NCBI GenBank assembly: GCA_947165275.1
Contig: CAMUZQ010000003.1
Location: 24,587-88,586 of the forward strand
Source of the DNA: an uncultured Lachnospiraceae bacterium
GTDB lineage: Bacteria; Bacillota; Clostridia; Lachnospirales; Lachnospiraceae
Direction of reading: 5' to 3'
Length of the DNA: 64,000 nucleotides
The translations under genes and the position numbers were made by a program. Position 1 is the first letter of the stretch, and each line of letters begins with the position of its first letter. Shown one piece after another: positions 7,799 to 18,344 of this stretch. The notes beneath the pieces were generated by a model that was not told the DNA's origin, ran no database searches, and worked only from the letters and a program-made list of their open reading frames with translations.

Positions 7799-9202
7799 TC
7801 ATACAGCAGAAACCGGCCGGCAACAATTATGATCCGGGTCATTCCTGCCGTTATCCCACATTTCCCTCACGCATTCACTCAAACGGTTTAGATCCGTGGC
7901 AAGCGGTCTGAGCTTCTCTACAGCTTTTTTGTAGTCATTATACAGCTTATACCTGTATCTGTATGAATCCTGAACAGAGTTTCTCATTGTATAGCGGAGC
8001 TCGAAAATATAAGCAAGATATTCCCTCTCATCCATATTAAGTACACTGGGATAATCCAGGGCGGTAACGTTTCCGAAGGGAAGGAACAGGTCAGGTGTAT
8101 ACTCCGCATCATTGATGCCAAACCGGCAGTGCTCGTATTCATTAAAGTGCACATATGTAGTATCCAGATACTCCGCCAGCTCATATGTGCGCCCGGCCAT
8201 TTCCCAGGTTTCCTCAGGAAAACCGACGATATAAAATGCCATTGTCTCTATCCCGAGCAGATGAGCATGATCTGTAAGCTCCTTCACCCTCCTGATATCA
8301 CCCTTGATACTGTTATAATTTCTTAAGACTCCTGCATCTGCGGACTCGACCCCGAAGCATATCATCCCTGTTCCTGCATCCTTCATGAGCTGAAGGATTT
8401 CTTCATCCAGACCTTCTATTCTGGTCTCGCATACTATCCTGGTCCTAATACCCCGGTCGATGATCCTCTTTAAGAGCGCCTTTGTTATGTTTTTGTCCGC
8501 CGAAAAATACTGGTCTCTGAACTGTATCTCATCAGGCTCAAGCTCCAGAAGCTTTTCCATGCTTCCGGCCGCAGCTTCCACACTTTTTGTCCTGTAGCCT
8601 TCATAATACAGCTTATAGGGGCAGTACAGGCACGACATCGGGCATCCCCTGCTTGCTGCAAGAGTCAGCCTCAGCCCCTTTGCCATATCCTTGTAGCCTT
8701 TGTAATTCACAAGGGTATAATCCGGGGCAGGCAGATGAACAAAGCCGTTCTTTATGTTTTTGACATATCTCAGGGCATATTCATCGACAGGCTCCTCTAT
8801 GACCTCGCTGATATACGGGGCATTGCCGGTAAGCCATTTCTTAAGGATCTTTGCAGCAAGTCCGCAGATCTTTATATCCGCTTCGGGCATAAGCCCCCTT
8901 ACGGCTTCAAGCAGCTTTAGATCGGAATGTATCGTCTGACCGGTGGTCTTAAGTATCACCAGGTTATAGATATCATTTTCGAGCTGTTTCAGCAGCTCAT
9001 CGGGAAGCATCCTGTTTTCTACGGCCGCATCTATCACTCTGACCTGATATTCTCCGCTTTCGGAAAAAACAGATGCCGCTGTCAGAAACGTCAGATCCGG
9101 GTAAACATCATATGATACCTGGAGCATCCCCAATTCTCCATGGGCATCACTGTGAATATTGAATCCATAATAGGGACGAAGAAACAAAACCTTTTTTTTC
9201 AT
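7799..9202 (-). CDS. B12-binding-domain radical SAM protein
   Basis: 467 residues. The N-terminal ~130 residues look like a cobalamin-binding Rossmann domain ([12 protein letters not shown], then [12 protein letters not shown]). The radical SAM core begins [13 protein letters not shown] with the 4Fe-4S ligands Cys187, Cys191 and Cys194, and continues with the typical [19 protein letters not shown] and [11 protein letters not shown] strands. Members modify lipids, sugars or peptides; the substrate is unknown. I use the ATG at 9202; a TTG eight codons upstream directly follows GGAG and is a weaker alternative, and neither has ideal spacing. It heads the seven-gene unit with the MATE fusion 31 bases downstream and is divergent from HU. 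Confidence 0.82.
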   Translation of the reverse strand: MKKKVLFLRPYYGFNIHSDAHGELGMLQVSYDVYPDLTFLTAASVFSESGEYQVRVIDAAVENRMLPDELLKQLENDIYNLVILKTTGQTIHSDLKLLEAVRGLMPEADIKICGLAAKILKKWLTGNAPYISEVIEEPVDEYALRYVKNIKNGFVHLPAPDYTLVNYKGYKDMAKGLRLTLAASRGCPMSCLYCPYKLYYEGYRTKSVEAAAGSMEKLLELEPDEIQFRDQYFSADKNITKALLKRIIDRGIRTRIVCETRIEGLDEEILQLMKDAGTGMICFGVESADAGVLRNYNSIKGDIRRVKELTDHAHLLGIETMAFYIVGFPEETWEMAGRTYELAEYLDTTYVHFNEYEHCRFGINDAEYTPDLFLPFGNVTALDYPSVLNMDEREYLAYIFELRYTMRNSVQDSYRYRYKLYNDYKKAVEKLRPLATDLNRLSECVREMWDNGRNDPDHNCCRPVSAV

Positions 9203-9355
9203 AAAGATATGTTTATTGATTCCCAACTCCTTTTTTCAGTTTCATCAATTATACGACCTTTTGTCCTGTTTTGCATCACCCAGGTTGTACAAACGGCTTT
9301 CTCCGGCCGCTTTTGCATTTTCAGGGCCGCCTCGGATCGCAGATCGCATAAAAGA

Positions 9356-9384
9356 TTTACAAATCCCATGATTTGTGCTATATT
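9356..9384 (+). promoter_or_regulatory. putative sigma-A promoter of the HU gene
   Basis: TTTACA (9356-9361) and TATATT (9379-9384) are separated by exactly 17 bases and lie about 110 bases ahead of the HU ATG. The 270-base divergent region between the radical SAM gene and HU holds no other gene that I can support. Confidence 0.6.
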
Positions 9385-9496
9385 ACCGCCCGTTAAAGTA
9401 AATATCCTCATTAAGGGTATGCTCATCAAAGCCTCTGCTTTTTGCAGGGTGGATTATGACCAGATCCCGGGAGGCGAAGACAGGAGAGGAATCGAC

Positions 9497-9775
9497 ATGA
9501 ATAAGACAGAATTAGTAGAAGCAATCGCAAAAAAGGCCGATATTTCAAAGAAGGATGCTGAAGCAGCTCTCAAGGCATTCACTGATACAGTCGGCGCACA
9601 GCTTAAGAAGGGCGATAAGATCCAGCTCGTAGGCTTCGGTACCTTCGAGGTATCCAAGAGAGCAGCCCGTACCGGAAAGAACCCTCAGACAGGCGAGGCT
9701 ATCAAGATCGCAGCATCAAAGTCCCCCAAGTTCAAGGCCGGAAAGGCACTTAAGGATCTTGTAAACAAGAAGTGA
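9497..9775 (+). CDS. hup: HU-family DNA-binding protein
   Basis: 92-residue histone-like nucleoid protein: [19 protein letters not shown], the helical dimer core, then [20 protein letters not shown] with the HU signature and the DNA-binding beta arm ([14 protein letters not shown]), ending [10 protein letters not shown]. Its length and sequence match the 90-residue HU family. The frame extends 119 codons upstream but that stretch crosses the promoter and shows no protein character; GGAGAGGA at 9483-9490 fixes the ATG at 9497. It is monocistronic, followed by a hairpin. Strong use of common codons (aag, aac, ctt) compared with neighbours fits high expression. Confidence 0.97.
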   Translation: MNKTELVEAIAKKADISKKDAEAALKAFTDTVGAQLKKGDKIQLVGFGTFEVSKRAARTGKNPQTGEAIKIAASKSPKFKAGKALKDLVNKK

Positions 9776-9793
9776 TCCTGAATAGTTTTTTTC

Positions 9794-9821
9794 ATGACCC
9801 CGGATATGTATCCGGGGTCAT
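9794..9821 (+). terminator. hairpin downstream of HU
   Basis: An 11-bp perfect stem (ATGACCCCGGA with TCCGGGGTCAT) around a 6-base loop lies 19 bases after the HU stop. The 3' tract is AT-rich (TATTATAAG) rather than a T run, so it may be a weak terminator or a 3'-end stabiliser. Confidence 0.6.
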
Positions 9822-9828
9822 ATTATAA

Positions 9829-9884
9829 GTTTATGAGACGCAAAGGACTGTATCTCATAAACGGATCGCTCCGTTTCAGGAGCG
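9829..9884 (+). promoter_or_regulatory. structured leader ahead of the C_GCAxxG_C_C gene
   Basis: Two consecutive inverted repeats: GTTTATGAGA (9829-9838) with TCTCATAAAC (9853-9862), a perfect 10-bp pair with a 14-base loop, then CGCTCC (9867-9872) with GGAGCG (9879-9884), 6-base loop. They sit 46 bases before the next gene. No known riboswitch class was recognised; a cis-regulatory RNA or protein operator are both possible. Confidence 0.4.
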
Positions 9885-9930
9885 GAAGATCATAGACAGG
9901 GTACGGTTTATTTTCACCGGGGAGGAAAAC

Positions 9931-10347
9931 ATGCTCAAAGAGTATTATGACAAGTATTATTTTGAACAGAACTATAACTGTGCTGAGACTCTGATCCGGG
10001 CAGCGAATGAATGCTATGATCTTAAGCTGCACGACAGGGATATGATAATGGTAGGCGGCTATGGAGCCGGAATACAGACCGGAAACACATGCGGGGCAAT
10101 ACTTTCAGCTGTAGCCGTGCTTTCCATGAAGTACATAGAAAACAAAGCGCATGAGAGTGCCAGCATAAGAGAAGTGACCACAGCTCTCATAAGGAAGTTC
10201 AATCTGAAATACGGTTCGGTCCTGTGCAAGGATATAAAAAGGCAATCCTTCAGTCCTGAATACAGATGTAAAAAGACGGTGGAAACCGCCTGCGACATAC
10301 TTGACGAAGTTCTTGAGGAATTTGATAAAGAAAGAACAAATCCGTAA
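9931..10347 (+). CDS. C_GCAxxG_C_C-family redox protein
   Basis: 138 residues. It has the spaced cysteine pattern that names the family: NYNCAETLIRA (Cys17), then GGYGAGIQTGNTCGAILSAV (Cys55), Cys99 in VLCKDIK, and RCKKTVETACDIL (Cys112 and Cys120). Family members are small anaerobe proteins thought to hold a disulfide or metal; biochemical function is unknown. GGGGAGGAAAAC just before the ATG is a strong ribosome site. It lies between HU and the hydrogenase-like kinase, in the same direction, with only 75 bases and a separate promoter-like element before the latter. A redox link to that sensor is plausible but only from position. Confidence 0.85.
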   Translation: MLKEYYDKYYFEQNYNCAETLIRAANECYDLKLHDRDMIMVGGYGAGIQTGNTCGAILSAVAVLSMKYIENKAHESASIREVTTALIRKFNLKYGSVLCKDIKRQSFSPEYRCKKTVETACDILDEVLEEFDKERTNP

Positions 10348-10354
10348 GTTTTAT

Positions 10355-10363
10355 TGGTATAAT
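10355..10363 (+). promoter_or_regulatory. extended -10 promoter of the hydrogenase-like kinase
   Basis: TGG followed by TATAAT (10358-10363) forms an extended -10 element about 60 bases before the next ATG. No good -35 is seen 17 bases upstream, which is usual for TGn promoters. Confidence 0.5.
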
Positions 10364-10422
10364 GTGTTTATTGATCAGGGACTCTTCGGTATGTATGGGA
10401 AAAACAGGTTTTACGCTTCATT

Positions 10423-13377
10423 ATGAATGCACAGAGTATTGTTTATACAAATGACAACTGCATTGGATGCAATCGGTGTATCAATGTCTGCAGTGCGATC
10501 GGTGCCTGCGTCTCCGTGGAGGTAGACGGTAAGGCCAGGATCCAGGTAGACGGAAGCAAATGCGTTGCCTGCGGAAGCTGCATAGACGTCTGTGTTCATA
10601 ATGCCCGGGAATATCTTGACGATACCGAAACCTTTTTTAAGGATCTTGAGAGGGGTGAGCCGATATCCCTGCTTCTCGCCCCTTCCTTCAAAGCAAATTA
10701 TCCGGATGAATATGAAAGTGTACTCGGCGGTCTGAAGTCTCTGGGAGTCCGCAGGATATTCAGCGTCTCCTTCGGAGCGGATATCACAACCTGGGGATAT
10801 CTGAACTACATTGACCGCTATAAATTCACAGGCGGTATTTCCCAGCCCTGCCCTGCAGTGGTCTATTACATCGAACGTTATCTTCCCGAATTGCTGCCGA
10901 AATTATTCCCTGTTCAGAGTCCTCTGATGTGCTCAGCCATATACGCAAGAAAAGAACTGGGAGTCACGGACCGGTTTGCCTTCATTAGTCCGTGCATTGC
11001 CAAGAAGATGGAGATAGAAGACCCGAACAATAAAGACCTGGTTCAGTACAATGTCACCTTTGATCATCTGATGCGCTACATCAGGGAGCATGACATCAAG
11101 GGGGATCCGATGAACAGCGAGATCGAATACGGACTCGGATCCTTCTATCCCACTCCCGGAGGACTGGCGGAAAATGTCCGCTGGTTTCTGGGCGACGGAG
11201 TTTACATCCGTCAGATCGAGGGAGAGCGCCGTCTGTACGAATGGATGCATGAGAACGCCTCCCGGATAAAGGATGATAAGACGCCGTTTCTTTTCATAGA
11301 CGCCCTGAACTGCGAAAAGGGCTGCATCTGCGGCACCGCTGTCAATCAGGAGAAATCCCGTACTGATGATGCCCTGTATGAGCTTTTGAAGATCCGGGAA
11401 GGCTCCAAGCGCGCCCAGAGCGGAATGGCCTGGTCAAAACCGGACAGTCCAGATGAAAGGCTGCAGCACTTCAATGATCAGTTCAGGGATCTGAGGCTTG
11501 AAGACTATCTGCGGGAATATAACGACCGTTCATCGGAGTGTATTTACAGCATTCCCACCGATGAGGAGCTGGATGCTATCTTTGTCACCATGAATAAGCT
11601 GACTCCTGAGAGCCGCAAGATAAACTGCACCTGCTGCGGATATGACAGCTGCGTTCAGATGGCGACTGCCATCCACAACGGCTTCAATCACCGGGAAAAC
11701 TGTATATATTATGAGAAAACCATGGTCCGGGAGCTTGAGATAGAAAAATCCGTAGCTGAGGCAGCCACCAAGGCAAAAAGCTCTTTTCTGGCAAATATGT
11801 CCCATGAGATCAGGACTCCCATCAATGCGGTTCTCGGAATGAACGAAATGATCCTTCGTGAGTGTCAGGAATCCAACATCATTACCTACTCGGAAAACAT
11901 ACGGAGCGCAGGGAACACTCTGCTTGGTCTGGTAAATAACATCCTGGACTTCTCAAAGATCGAAGCCGGGAAAATGGATATAATTCCTGTAGAGTACGAC
12001 CTGTCCTCAGTCATCAACGATCTGGTAAACATGATCCAGATACGTGCGGACAATAAGGGACTCCAGCTCTCCTTAAGCTTTGATCCCGGCACGCCGAAGA
12101 TACTTCTTGGCGATGAGATACGCATAAAGCAGATCATAACAAACCTTTTGACTAATGCCGTAAAATATACGGATTCGGGCACGATCACCTTTGCCATGAA
12201 GTACTCTGAGACAGATGATCCTGACGTCATCACTCTGGATGTCAGCGTCAGGGACACCGGTATCGGAATAAAGCCTGAGGATCTGAAGCTGCTGTTTGAG
12301 AAATTCAGCCGGATCGAGGAGGAGCGAAACCGTAATATCGAGGGTACAGGTCTGGGTATGAACATCACCCAGAGACTGCTGGAGCTGATGGGCTCGTCAC
12401 TAGAAGTACAAAGTGAATACGGCCGGGGCTCCGAGTTCAGCTTCTCGGTGAAGCAGAAGGTGATCCGCAGGGAGCCTCTCGGAGATTATCAGTCTTCATA
12501 CCAGAAGCTTCTGGGACAGCGAAAGACCTACCACAGGACCTTCTTGGCGCCTTCAGCCAGGGTACTGGTCATCGATGATACCCCCGTCAATCTTATGGTT
12601 TTCAAGAGCCTTCTGAAGCAGACTCTTGTACAGATCGACACTGCTTCAAGCGGGGATGAGGGACTGAGACTGACTTTGAACAAAAAATATGACATCATCT
12701 TTTTCGATCATATGATGCCTGACAAAAACGGTATCGAGACCTTACACGAGCTGAAGTCTCAGAGCGGCAACCCGAATCTTGAGACCCCGGCTGTCTGCCT
12801 TACCGCCAATGCCGTTTCAGGGGCTCGGGCGAAATACCTGGCGGAGGGCTTCGATGACTATCTGACCAAGCCGATCGATTACGTAAAGCTGGAGGAGATG
12901 CTTATCTGCTACCTGCCAAAGGATAAGACAAAGCTTTCCGGACAGGAAGATGCTCCGAAGAGTCCCGGGAAGAGAGCTGTTAAGAGGACTGTGAAAAAGG
13001 AATGTCCGGACGAGAGGCTTAAAGCCCTGACCGGTGTTCCGGGAATGGACATCTCTGCCGGACTGGCAAACAGCAAAGATATCGACAGTTTTATCAAAAA
13101 GCTTAAGAAATTCTACAATCTGATCGAAGAAAACACTGTTTTGCTCAACAGTCTCTGTGAGACGGGGAATCTGAATAATTACGCCATAGGTATCCAGGTC
13201 CTGAAGAGCTCCGCGCAGTTCATAGGTGCAGGAAGGCTCAGCGAAGAGGCCGAAGCTCTGCAGGCTGCTGCAGAGGAAGGCGACGGGATCTTCGTCCAAA
13301 GCAGACACCCGCTATTTATGGAGCACTATAAGGCTTTACATTCTGCTCTGGACGTAATGTTTAAGGCATCCCGGTGA
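10423..13377 (+). CDS. [FeFe]-hydrogenase-like sensory hybrid histidine kinase
   Basis: 984 residues in five parts. (1) Two ferredoxin clusters, Cys13/16/19/23 and Cys47/50/53/57. (2) An H-cluster-like domain: QPCPAVV (Cys143), FISPCIAKK (Cys191) and NCEKGCICG (Cys297, Cys301); the usual TSCCP loop is reduced to one Cys, as in sensory hydrogenases. (3) A 4Fe-4S domain, CTCCGYDSC (402-410). (4) HisKA with SHEIRTPINA (His461) and an ATPase domain. (5) A receiver with Asp762 (FFDHMMP) and a C-terminal HPt-like helix bundle in which the phosphorylatable His is Gln925 (IQVLKSS). Likely a cytosolic redox or hydrogen sensor. The ribosome site is weak. Catalysis of H2 turnover seems unlikely, but this is inference. 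Confidence 0.88.
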   Translation: MNAQSIVYTNDNCIGCNRCINVCSAIGACVSVEVDGKARIQVDGSKCVACGSCIDVCVHNAREYLDDTETFFKDLERGEPISLLLAPSFKANYPDEYESVLGGLKSLGVRRIFSVSFGADITTWGYLNYIDRYKFTGGISQPCPAVVYYIERYLPELLPKLFPVQSPLMCSAIYARKELGVTDRFAFISPCIAKKMEIEDPNNKDLVQYNVTFDHLMRYIREHDIKGDPMNSEIEYGLGSFYPTPGGLAENVRWFLGDGVYIRQIEGERRLYEWMHENASRIKDDKTPFLFIDALNCEKGCICGTAVNQEKSRTDDALYELLKIREGSKRAQSGMAWSKPDSPDERLQHFNDQFRDLRLEDYLREYNDRSSECIYSIPTDEELDAIFVTMNKLTPESRKINCTCCGYDSCVQMATAIHNGFNHRENCIYYEKTMVRELEIEKSVAEAATKAKSSFLANMSHEIRTPINAVLGMNEMILRECQESNIITYSENIRSAGNTLLGLVNNILDFSKIEAGKMDIIPVEYDLSSVINDLVNMIQIRADNKGLQLSLSFDPGTPKILLGDEIRIKQIITNLLTNAVKYTDSGTITFAMKYSETDDPDVITLDVSVRDTGIGIKPEDLKLLFEKFSRIEEERNRNIEGTGLGMNITQRLLELMGSSLEVQSEYGRGSEFSFSVKQKVIRREPLGDYQSSYQKLLGQRKTYHRTFLAPSARVLVIDDTPVNLMVFKSLLKQTLVQIDTASSGDEGLRLTLNKKYDIIFFDHMMPDKNGIETLHELKSQSGNPNLETPAVCLTANAVSGARAKYLAEGFDDYLTKPIDYVKLEEMLICYLPKDKTKLSGQEDAPKSPGKRAVKRTVKKECPDERLKALTGVPGMDISAGLANSKDIDSFIKKLKKFYNLIEENTVLLNSLCETGNLNNYAIGIQVLKSSAQFIGAGRLSEEAEALQAAAEEGDGIFVQSRHPLFMEHYKALHSALDVMFKASR

Positions 13378-13410
13378 TCCGGTTCCCCCTGGCAGGCCGG
13401 ATGCAGGGAT

Positions 13411-14598
13411 TTATGAACCCTTTCTCAGCATGAACTTCCTTGCCACACTTATTCCGATCTTATAAGGCAGAGGGCGAAGAGTCCTGTCGGCTTCTTTGAG
13501 CTTTTCTCTTATGGGGATGCTCTGGGGACAGTGATTTTCGCATTTTCCGCAGCCTATACACTGACTTGCAAAAGCAGGCTCCTTTTTTAAGCCTATGGAC
13601 TGCGCATATTCAAATCTGGCAGCTGTCTTCCCGTCTATAGAGGTCATATTGTAGCATCTGAAAATACCGGGGATATCCACTCCTTTGGGACAGGGCATGC
13701 AATACCTGCAGGCAGTGCATCCTACAAGCTCAGTTTCCTTGATGATCTCTTTTACTTCGTCTATAACCTTAAGATCCTCCCCGGAAAGACATCCCTTCTC
13801 AGCCTCTGAGGCGATCCTGCAATTCTCCTCCACCATCTCCAGGGAATTCATCCCCGACAAAACGCAGGTAACCTGCGGCTGATCCCAGAGCCACCTCAAT
13901 CCGTATTCGGCGGGAGAATACCCTGTCTTCTGCGAGGCGATCAGCGCTTTTGCCTTTTCCGGCAGCAGATTCACGAGCTTTCCGCCGCGCAGAGGCTCCA
14001 TTATGATCACAGGTATGCCTTTCTCCGCCGCTGCCATCAGCCCCTCTCTGCCGGCCTGGGTATGCTCATCAATATAATTATATTGTATCTGGCAGAAATC
14101 CCAGTCATAGGCATTCAATATTCCGATAAAATCCTCTGAATTCCCATGATAGGAAAAGCCTGTATTTCTGATGCGGCCCTCAGCCTTTCTTTTCTGTATC
14201 CAGTCGGTGATACCAAGGGAGAGCAGCTTTTCCCACTGATTTTGGGCTGTAATGTGATGCATCAGGTAATAATCCACATAATCTGTCCGAAGCCTCTTCA
14301 GAGACTCCTTGAAATACCTGTCCAGGGCAGACTGGCTGCTGATAAGATACTGGGGCAGCTTTGTTGCTATATTTACCTTGTCTCTTATCCCGTTTTTTTC
14401 AAGTATCTGCCCCAGAGCGGCCTCACTTCCTGTATATATATAGGCCGTGTCAAAATAGTTCACTCCGTTATTATAGGCAGCCAGAAGCTCTTTTTCCGCT
14501 TTGTCGATATCGATCCCCCTTATATTTGAGGTGAACCTCATACAACCGTAACCCAAAACGGAAATATCCTCGCCGTACCGATTCTTTCTGTATTTCAT
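13411..14598 (-). CDS. aldo/keto reductase with C-terminal 4Fe-4S domain
   Basis: 395 residues. The first ~285 form an AKR barrel: VLGYGCMRF, then GVNYFDTAYIYTGSE with the catalytic Asp and Tyr, KLPQY with the Lys, and YLMHH with the His of the tetrad. The last ~110 hold two cysteine clusters: CTACRYCMPCPKGV and CIGCGKCENHCP, for two 4Fe-4S centres. Such proteins are common in anaerobes; the substrate is not known. The start at 14598 follows AAGGGAG; a 20-codon upstream extension has no site. It is convergent with the hydrogenase-like kinase (34 bases between stops, containing a weak ATCCGG/CCGGAT hairpin). Confidence 0.92.
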   Translation of the reverse strand: MKYRKNRYGEDISVLGYGCMRFTSNIRGIDIDKAEKELLAAYNNGVNYFDTAYIYTGSEAALGQILEKNGIRDKVNIATKLPQYLISSQSALDRYFKESLKRLRTDYVDYYLMHHITAQNQWEKLLSLGITDWIQKRKAEGRIRNTGFSYHGNSEDFIGILNAYDWDFCQIQYNYIDEHTQAGREGLMAAAEKGIPVIIMEPLRGGKLVNLLPEKAKALIASQKTGYSPAEYGLRWLWDQPQVTCVLSGMNSLEMVEENCRIASEAEKGCLSGEDLKVIDEVKEIIKETELVGCTACRYCMPCPKGVDIPGIFRCYNMTSIDGKTAARFEYAQSIGLKKEPAFASQCIGCGKCENHCPQSIPIREKLKEADRTLRPLPYKIGISVARKFMLRKGS

Positions 14599-14701
14599 AT
14601 AAACTCCCTTATCCTTCTTTGAAATCGATCGATCCGGATATTGCGATCCCGGATACATTCAATTACAATATGCCATTCCGATTCCCTTTAGTCAATAAAT
14701 T

Positions 14702-14937
14702 ACACGGATCCCGGATATCACCAAAGACGTAGATACATTCTATATTTATGCAACGGAATATATCATGGGAAGCTTTGAAGAGGGCTCTCCCGATTATGCG
14801 ACGCTCGATAACGCTGAGATGATCCAGGGCGTGGATGCCGAATACAATTCTTCGGACCGGATGGCCGTCATGACAACGACTATACATACTTCTTTAATAA
14901 TATCAAAGACAACGTGGCAAAACGGGTCGCAGCCTAA
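14702..14937 (+). pseudogene. frameshifted C-terminal gene remnant
   Basis: From 14702 the plus strand encodes a plausible protein segment (TFYIYATEYIMGSFEEGSPD and on to SSDRMAVM at 14872) without start codon context; three codons before it is a TAA. If one base is restored after the ATG at 14870-14872, the reading continues as DNDYTYFFNNIKDNVAKRVA to a TAA at 14935-14937. Together this is about 78 residues with a clean C-terminus, so I read it as the tail of a lost gene with a one-base deletion. The parent family is not recognised. It overlaps the end of the minus-strand phosphatase by four bases. The remaining ~100 bases of this 335-base gap look empty. Confidence 0.45.
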
Positions 14938-15671
14938 TCATGTCTTTCATCATCATTATCAAAGCACTCGCAAAACCGCGCAGCCGGAGCTGCCGGTTCA
15001 TTCGCGGTTTTCAAATGTGAGATGTCCGCATATCCTGTCACTCTGAATGATGCGATTCCCTTTCTTCTCTCCTCCGTGACCACGCTGGTCACTGAAGAGG
15101 GTGCCGCTACAAAATTGTGCCAGAGGATCATGGGCGAGATACTCAGCAGGTATGAAAGAAGCACTGCAGTGATCCCGAAATGGCAGAAAAAAACAATGGT
15201 CTCATTGTTTGCTCTTTCCGCCATAAAGACACGTCCTTCCTTTTTATAACCGTGTTTATTCAACAGCTCTTCAAAGGCAGAGGTCACTCTCCGGTATTCT
15301 TCTCCGACTTCTCCTTCTGACATCCTTGCATTTTCGATCCAATGCTCATAGCTGTAGAAATCGTCATTTACAGTCCAGTCTGCAGGCAGCCAGTCCCAGC
15401 AGATCTTTTTTTTATCATCTGTGTCCGGTCTCCAGATACGGCACGGGAATTCCCTAAGCCATTCCATTTCAACTGCCTGCGCCTGAAGCTTCTCCAAGGT
15501 GAACCTTGCAGTATCCTTTGCCCGCCCCAGGGGTGAAACATAACAGTGATCCATATGAAAATGTGTCTGATACAGGTAGTCCGCCAGAAGCGACGCCTCG
15601 CGAAATCCCTTTTCAGTCAGCGAATCCTTCTCATAATCCGGATCTCCATGTCTGATAAAAAACAGCTTCAT
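14934..15671 (-). CDS. histidine phosphatase (phosphoglycerate-mutase-like) family protein
   Basis: 245 residues. Opens MKLFFIRHGDPDYEKDSLTEKG, with the phospho-accepting His in RHG, followed by SPLGRAKDTA (the second Arg) and, late, FFCHFGIT with the second catalytic His. This is the branch-1 histidine phosphatase core with a 45-residue insertion rich in Trp (WDWLPADWTVNDD) that may shape substrate choice. Substrate unknown. The last ~35 residues (ANEPAAPAARFCECFD) are not family-like and might be an addition. The start has a modest GAAAGGG site. Upstream gene is an SDR 30 bases away in the same direction. Confidence 0.85.
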   Translation of the reverse strand: MKLFFIRHGDPDYEKDSLTEKGFREASLLADYLYQTHFHMDHCYVSPLGRAKDTARFTLEKLQAQAVEMEWLREFPCRIWRPDTDDKKKICWDWLPADWTVNDDFYSYEHWIENARMSEGEVGEEYRRVTSAFEELLNKHGYKKEGRVFMAERANNETIVFFCHFGITAVLLSYLLSISPMILWHNFVAAPSSVTSVVTEERRKGIASFRVTGYADISHLKTANEPAAPAARFCECFDNDDERHD

Positions 15672-15701
15672 GTCAGCAGTGACCCTTTCTTCCGTCCCGT
15701 A

Positions 15702-16478
15702 TCACATACATGTATATCCGCCGTCCACAGGGAGAGCTATACCTGTAACATATGATGAATTCGGGGAAGCAAGGAAGACCACGGCGGTATCAAGCTCACC
15801 TTCTTTTCCATAACGCTCCAGGGGTATCATGGTTTTGGCATTCTGCTGGAAAAAGTCACTGTTCAGAGTATCCGTGGTCAGCGGGGTATAGAAATATCCC
15901 GGGCAGATGGCATTGACTGTTATGCCGTAAGCTCCCCATTCCGCTGCAAGCGCCCTTGTGAGATTCACGACTCCGCCCTTGGCTGCATGATACGGTGCGG
16001 ATCCGGCAACCTTATTTCCTACAAGCCCGTACATGGATGCTATATTGATTATGCGTCCGTATCTTGCCGGGATCATCCCCTGATTTGCCACCGCGCGCGC
16101 GAATTTAAATGTTCCGAAAAGATCCACATCAAATTCCTTCTGGAACTGCTCATCGGTTATATTCTCCGCATGATCCACTGCTCCGGTCCCGGCATTGTTG
16201 ACCAGAATATCCACCCTGCCGAAGCGATCCATAACAGCTTTGACCGTAGCCTCTATCTCATCAGTTTTGGTTATGTCACAGCGGATTGGCATGGTCTCAA
16301 CCCCATGCTCATCGGTTATCTCCCTGCATACCTGCTCCAGCATGTCCATCCTTCGTGCTATGGCTATGATAGTACATCCCTGGTTCGCAAGGGCATGGGC
16401 CATCTGGACTCCCAGTCCGGAGGAACATCCAGTCACTATCGCGACATTTCCGGTGATCTCAAATATTCTCTTAAACAT
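15702..16478 (-). CDS. short-chain dehydrogenase/reductase (gluconate 5-dehydrogenase-like)
   Basis: 258 residues, classical SDR: VTGCSSGLG (nucleotide-binding TGxxxGxG, about residue 15), LVNNAGT (about 92), INIASMYG (catalytic Ser), YHAAKGG (catalytic Tyr and Lys) and ICPGYFYTPLT. It resembles polyol or gluconate 5-dehydrogenases of the SDR superfamily, but substrate cannot be fixed by sequence alone. GGGAG stands just ahead of its ATG. It is probably co-transcribed with the histidine phosphatase downstream. The region between it and the groEL terminator (16479-16627) contains no gene I can support. Confidence 0.9.
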   Translation of the reverse strand: MFKRIFEITGNVAIVTGCSSGLGVQMAHALANQGCTIIAIARRMDMLEQVCREITDEHGVETMPIRCDITKTDEIEATVKAVMDRFGRVDILVNNAGTGAVDHAENITDEQFQKEFDVDLFGTFKFARAVANQGMIPARYGRIINIASMYGLVGNKVAGSAPYHAAKGGVVNLTRALAAEWGAYGITVNAICPGYFYTPLTTDTLNSDFFQQNAKTMIPLERYGKEGELDTAVVFLASPNSSYVTGIALPVDGGYTCM

Positions 16479-16627
16479 ACTCCCTGATACCTTCCTTTCC
16501 CCTCATAGGGAGCTGTCCGGAAATCAATATACGTCTGATCCTATGGCAGCTCCAAAGATATAATGCGTCTGAGCTATCAGTATAACACAGAAAATGACTG
16601 TCATGGGATATTTCCGGCTGAGGGATC

Positions 16628-16673
16628 AAAAAAAGACCGGCCCCCGGCAGTATTGTCTGCCGTCGGACCGGTC
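16628..16673 (-). terminator. intrinsic terminator of groES-groEL
   Basis: On the minus strand, after the groEL stop, GACCGGTCC...GGCAG / CTGCC...GGCCGGTC form a long GC-rich hairpin (16635-16673) followed by seven T residues (16628-16634). Confidence 0.85.
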
Positions 16674-16695
16674 CTTGATACAGGTCTTTAATGAT

Positions 16696-18330
<1,635 letters not shown>

Positions 18331-18344
18331 TCACCTCCGGATTT

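Noticed and set aside
9140..9496. Long N-terminal extension of HU (119 codons)
   Set aside because: It spans the promoter and has no protein-like composition; GGAGAGGA just before 9497 sets the start.
14765..15046. A 93-residue plus-strand gene
   Set aside because: Its second half is antisense to the phosphatase gene; only the first part fits a frameshifted remnant.
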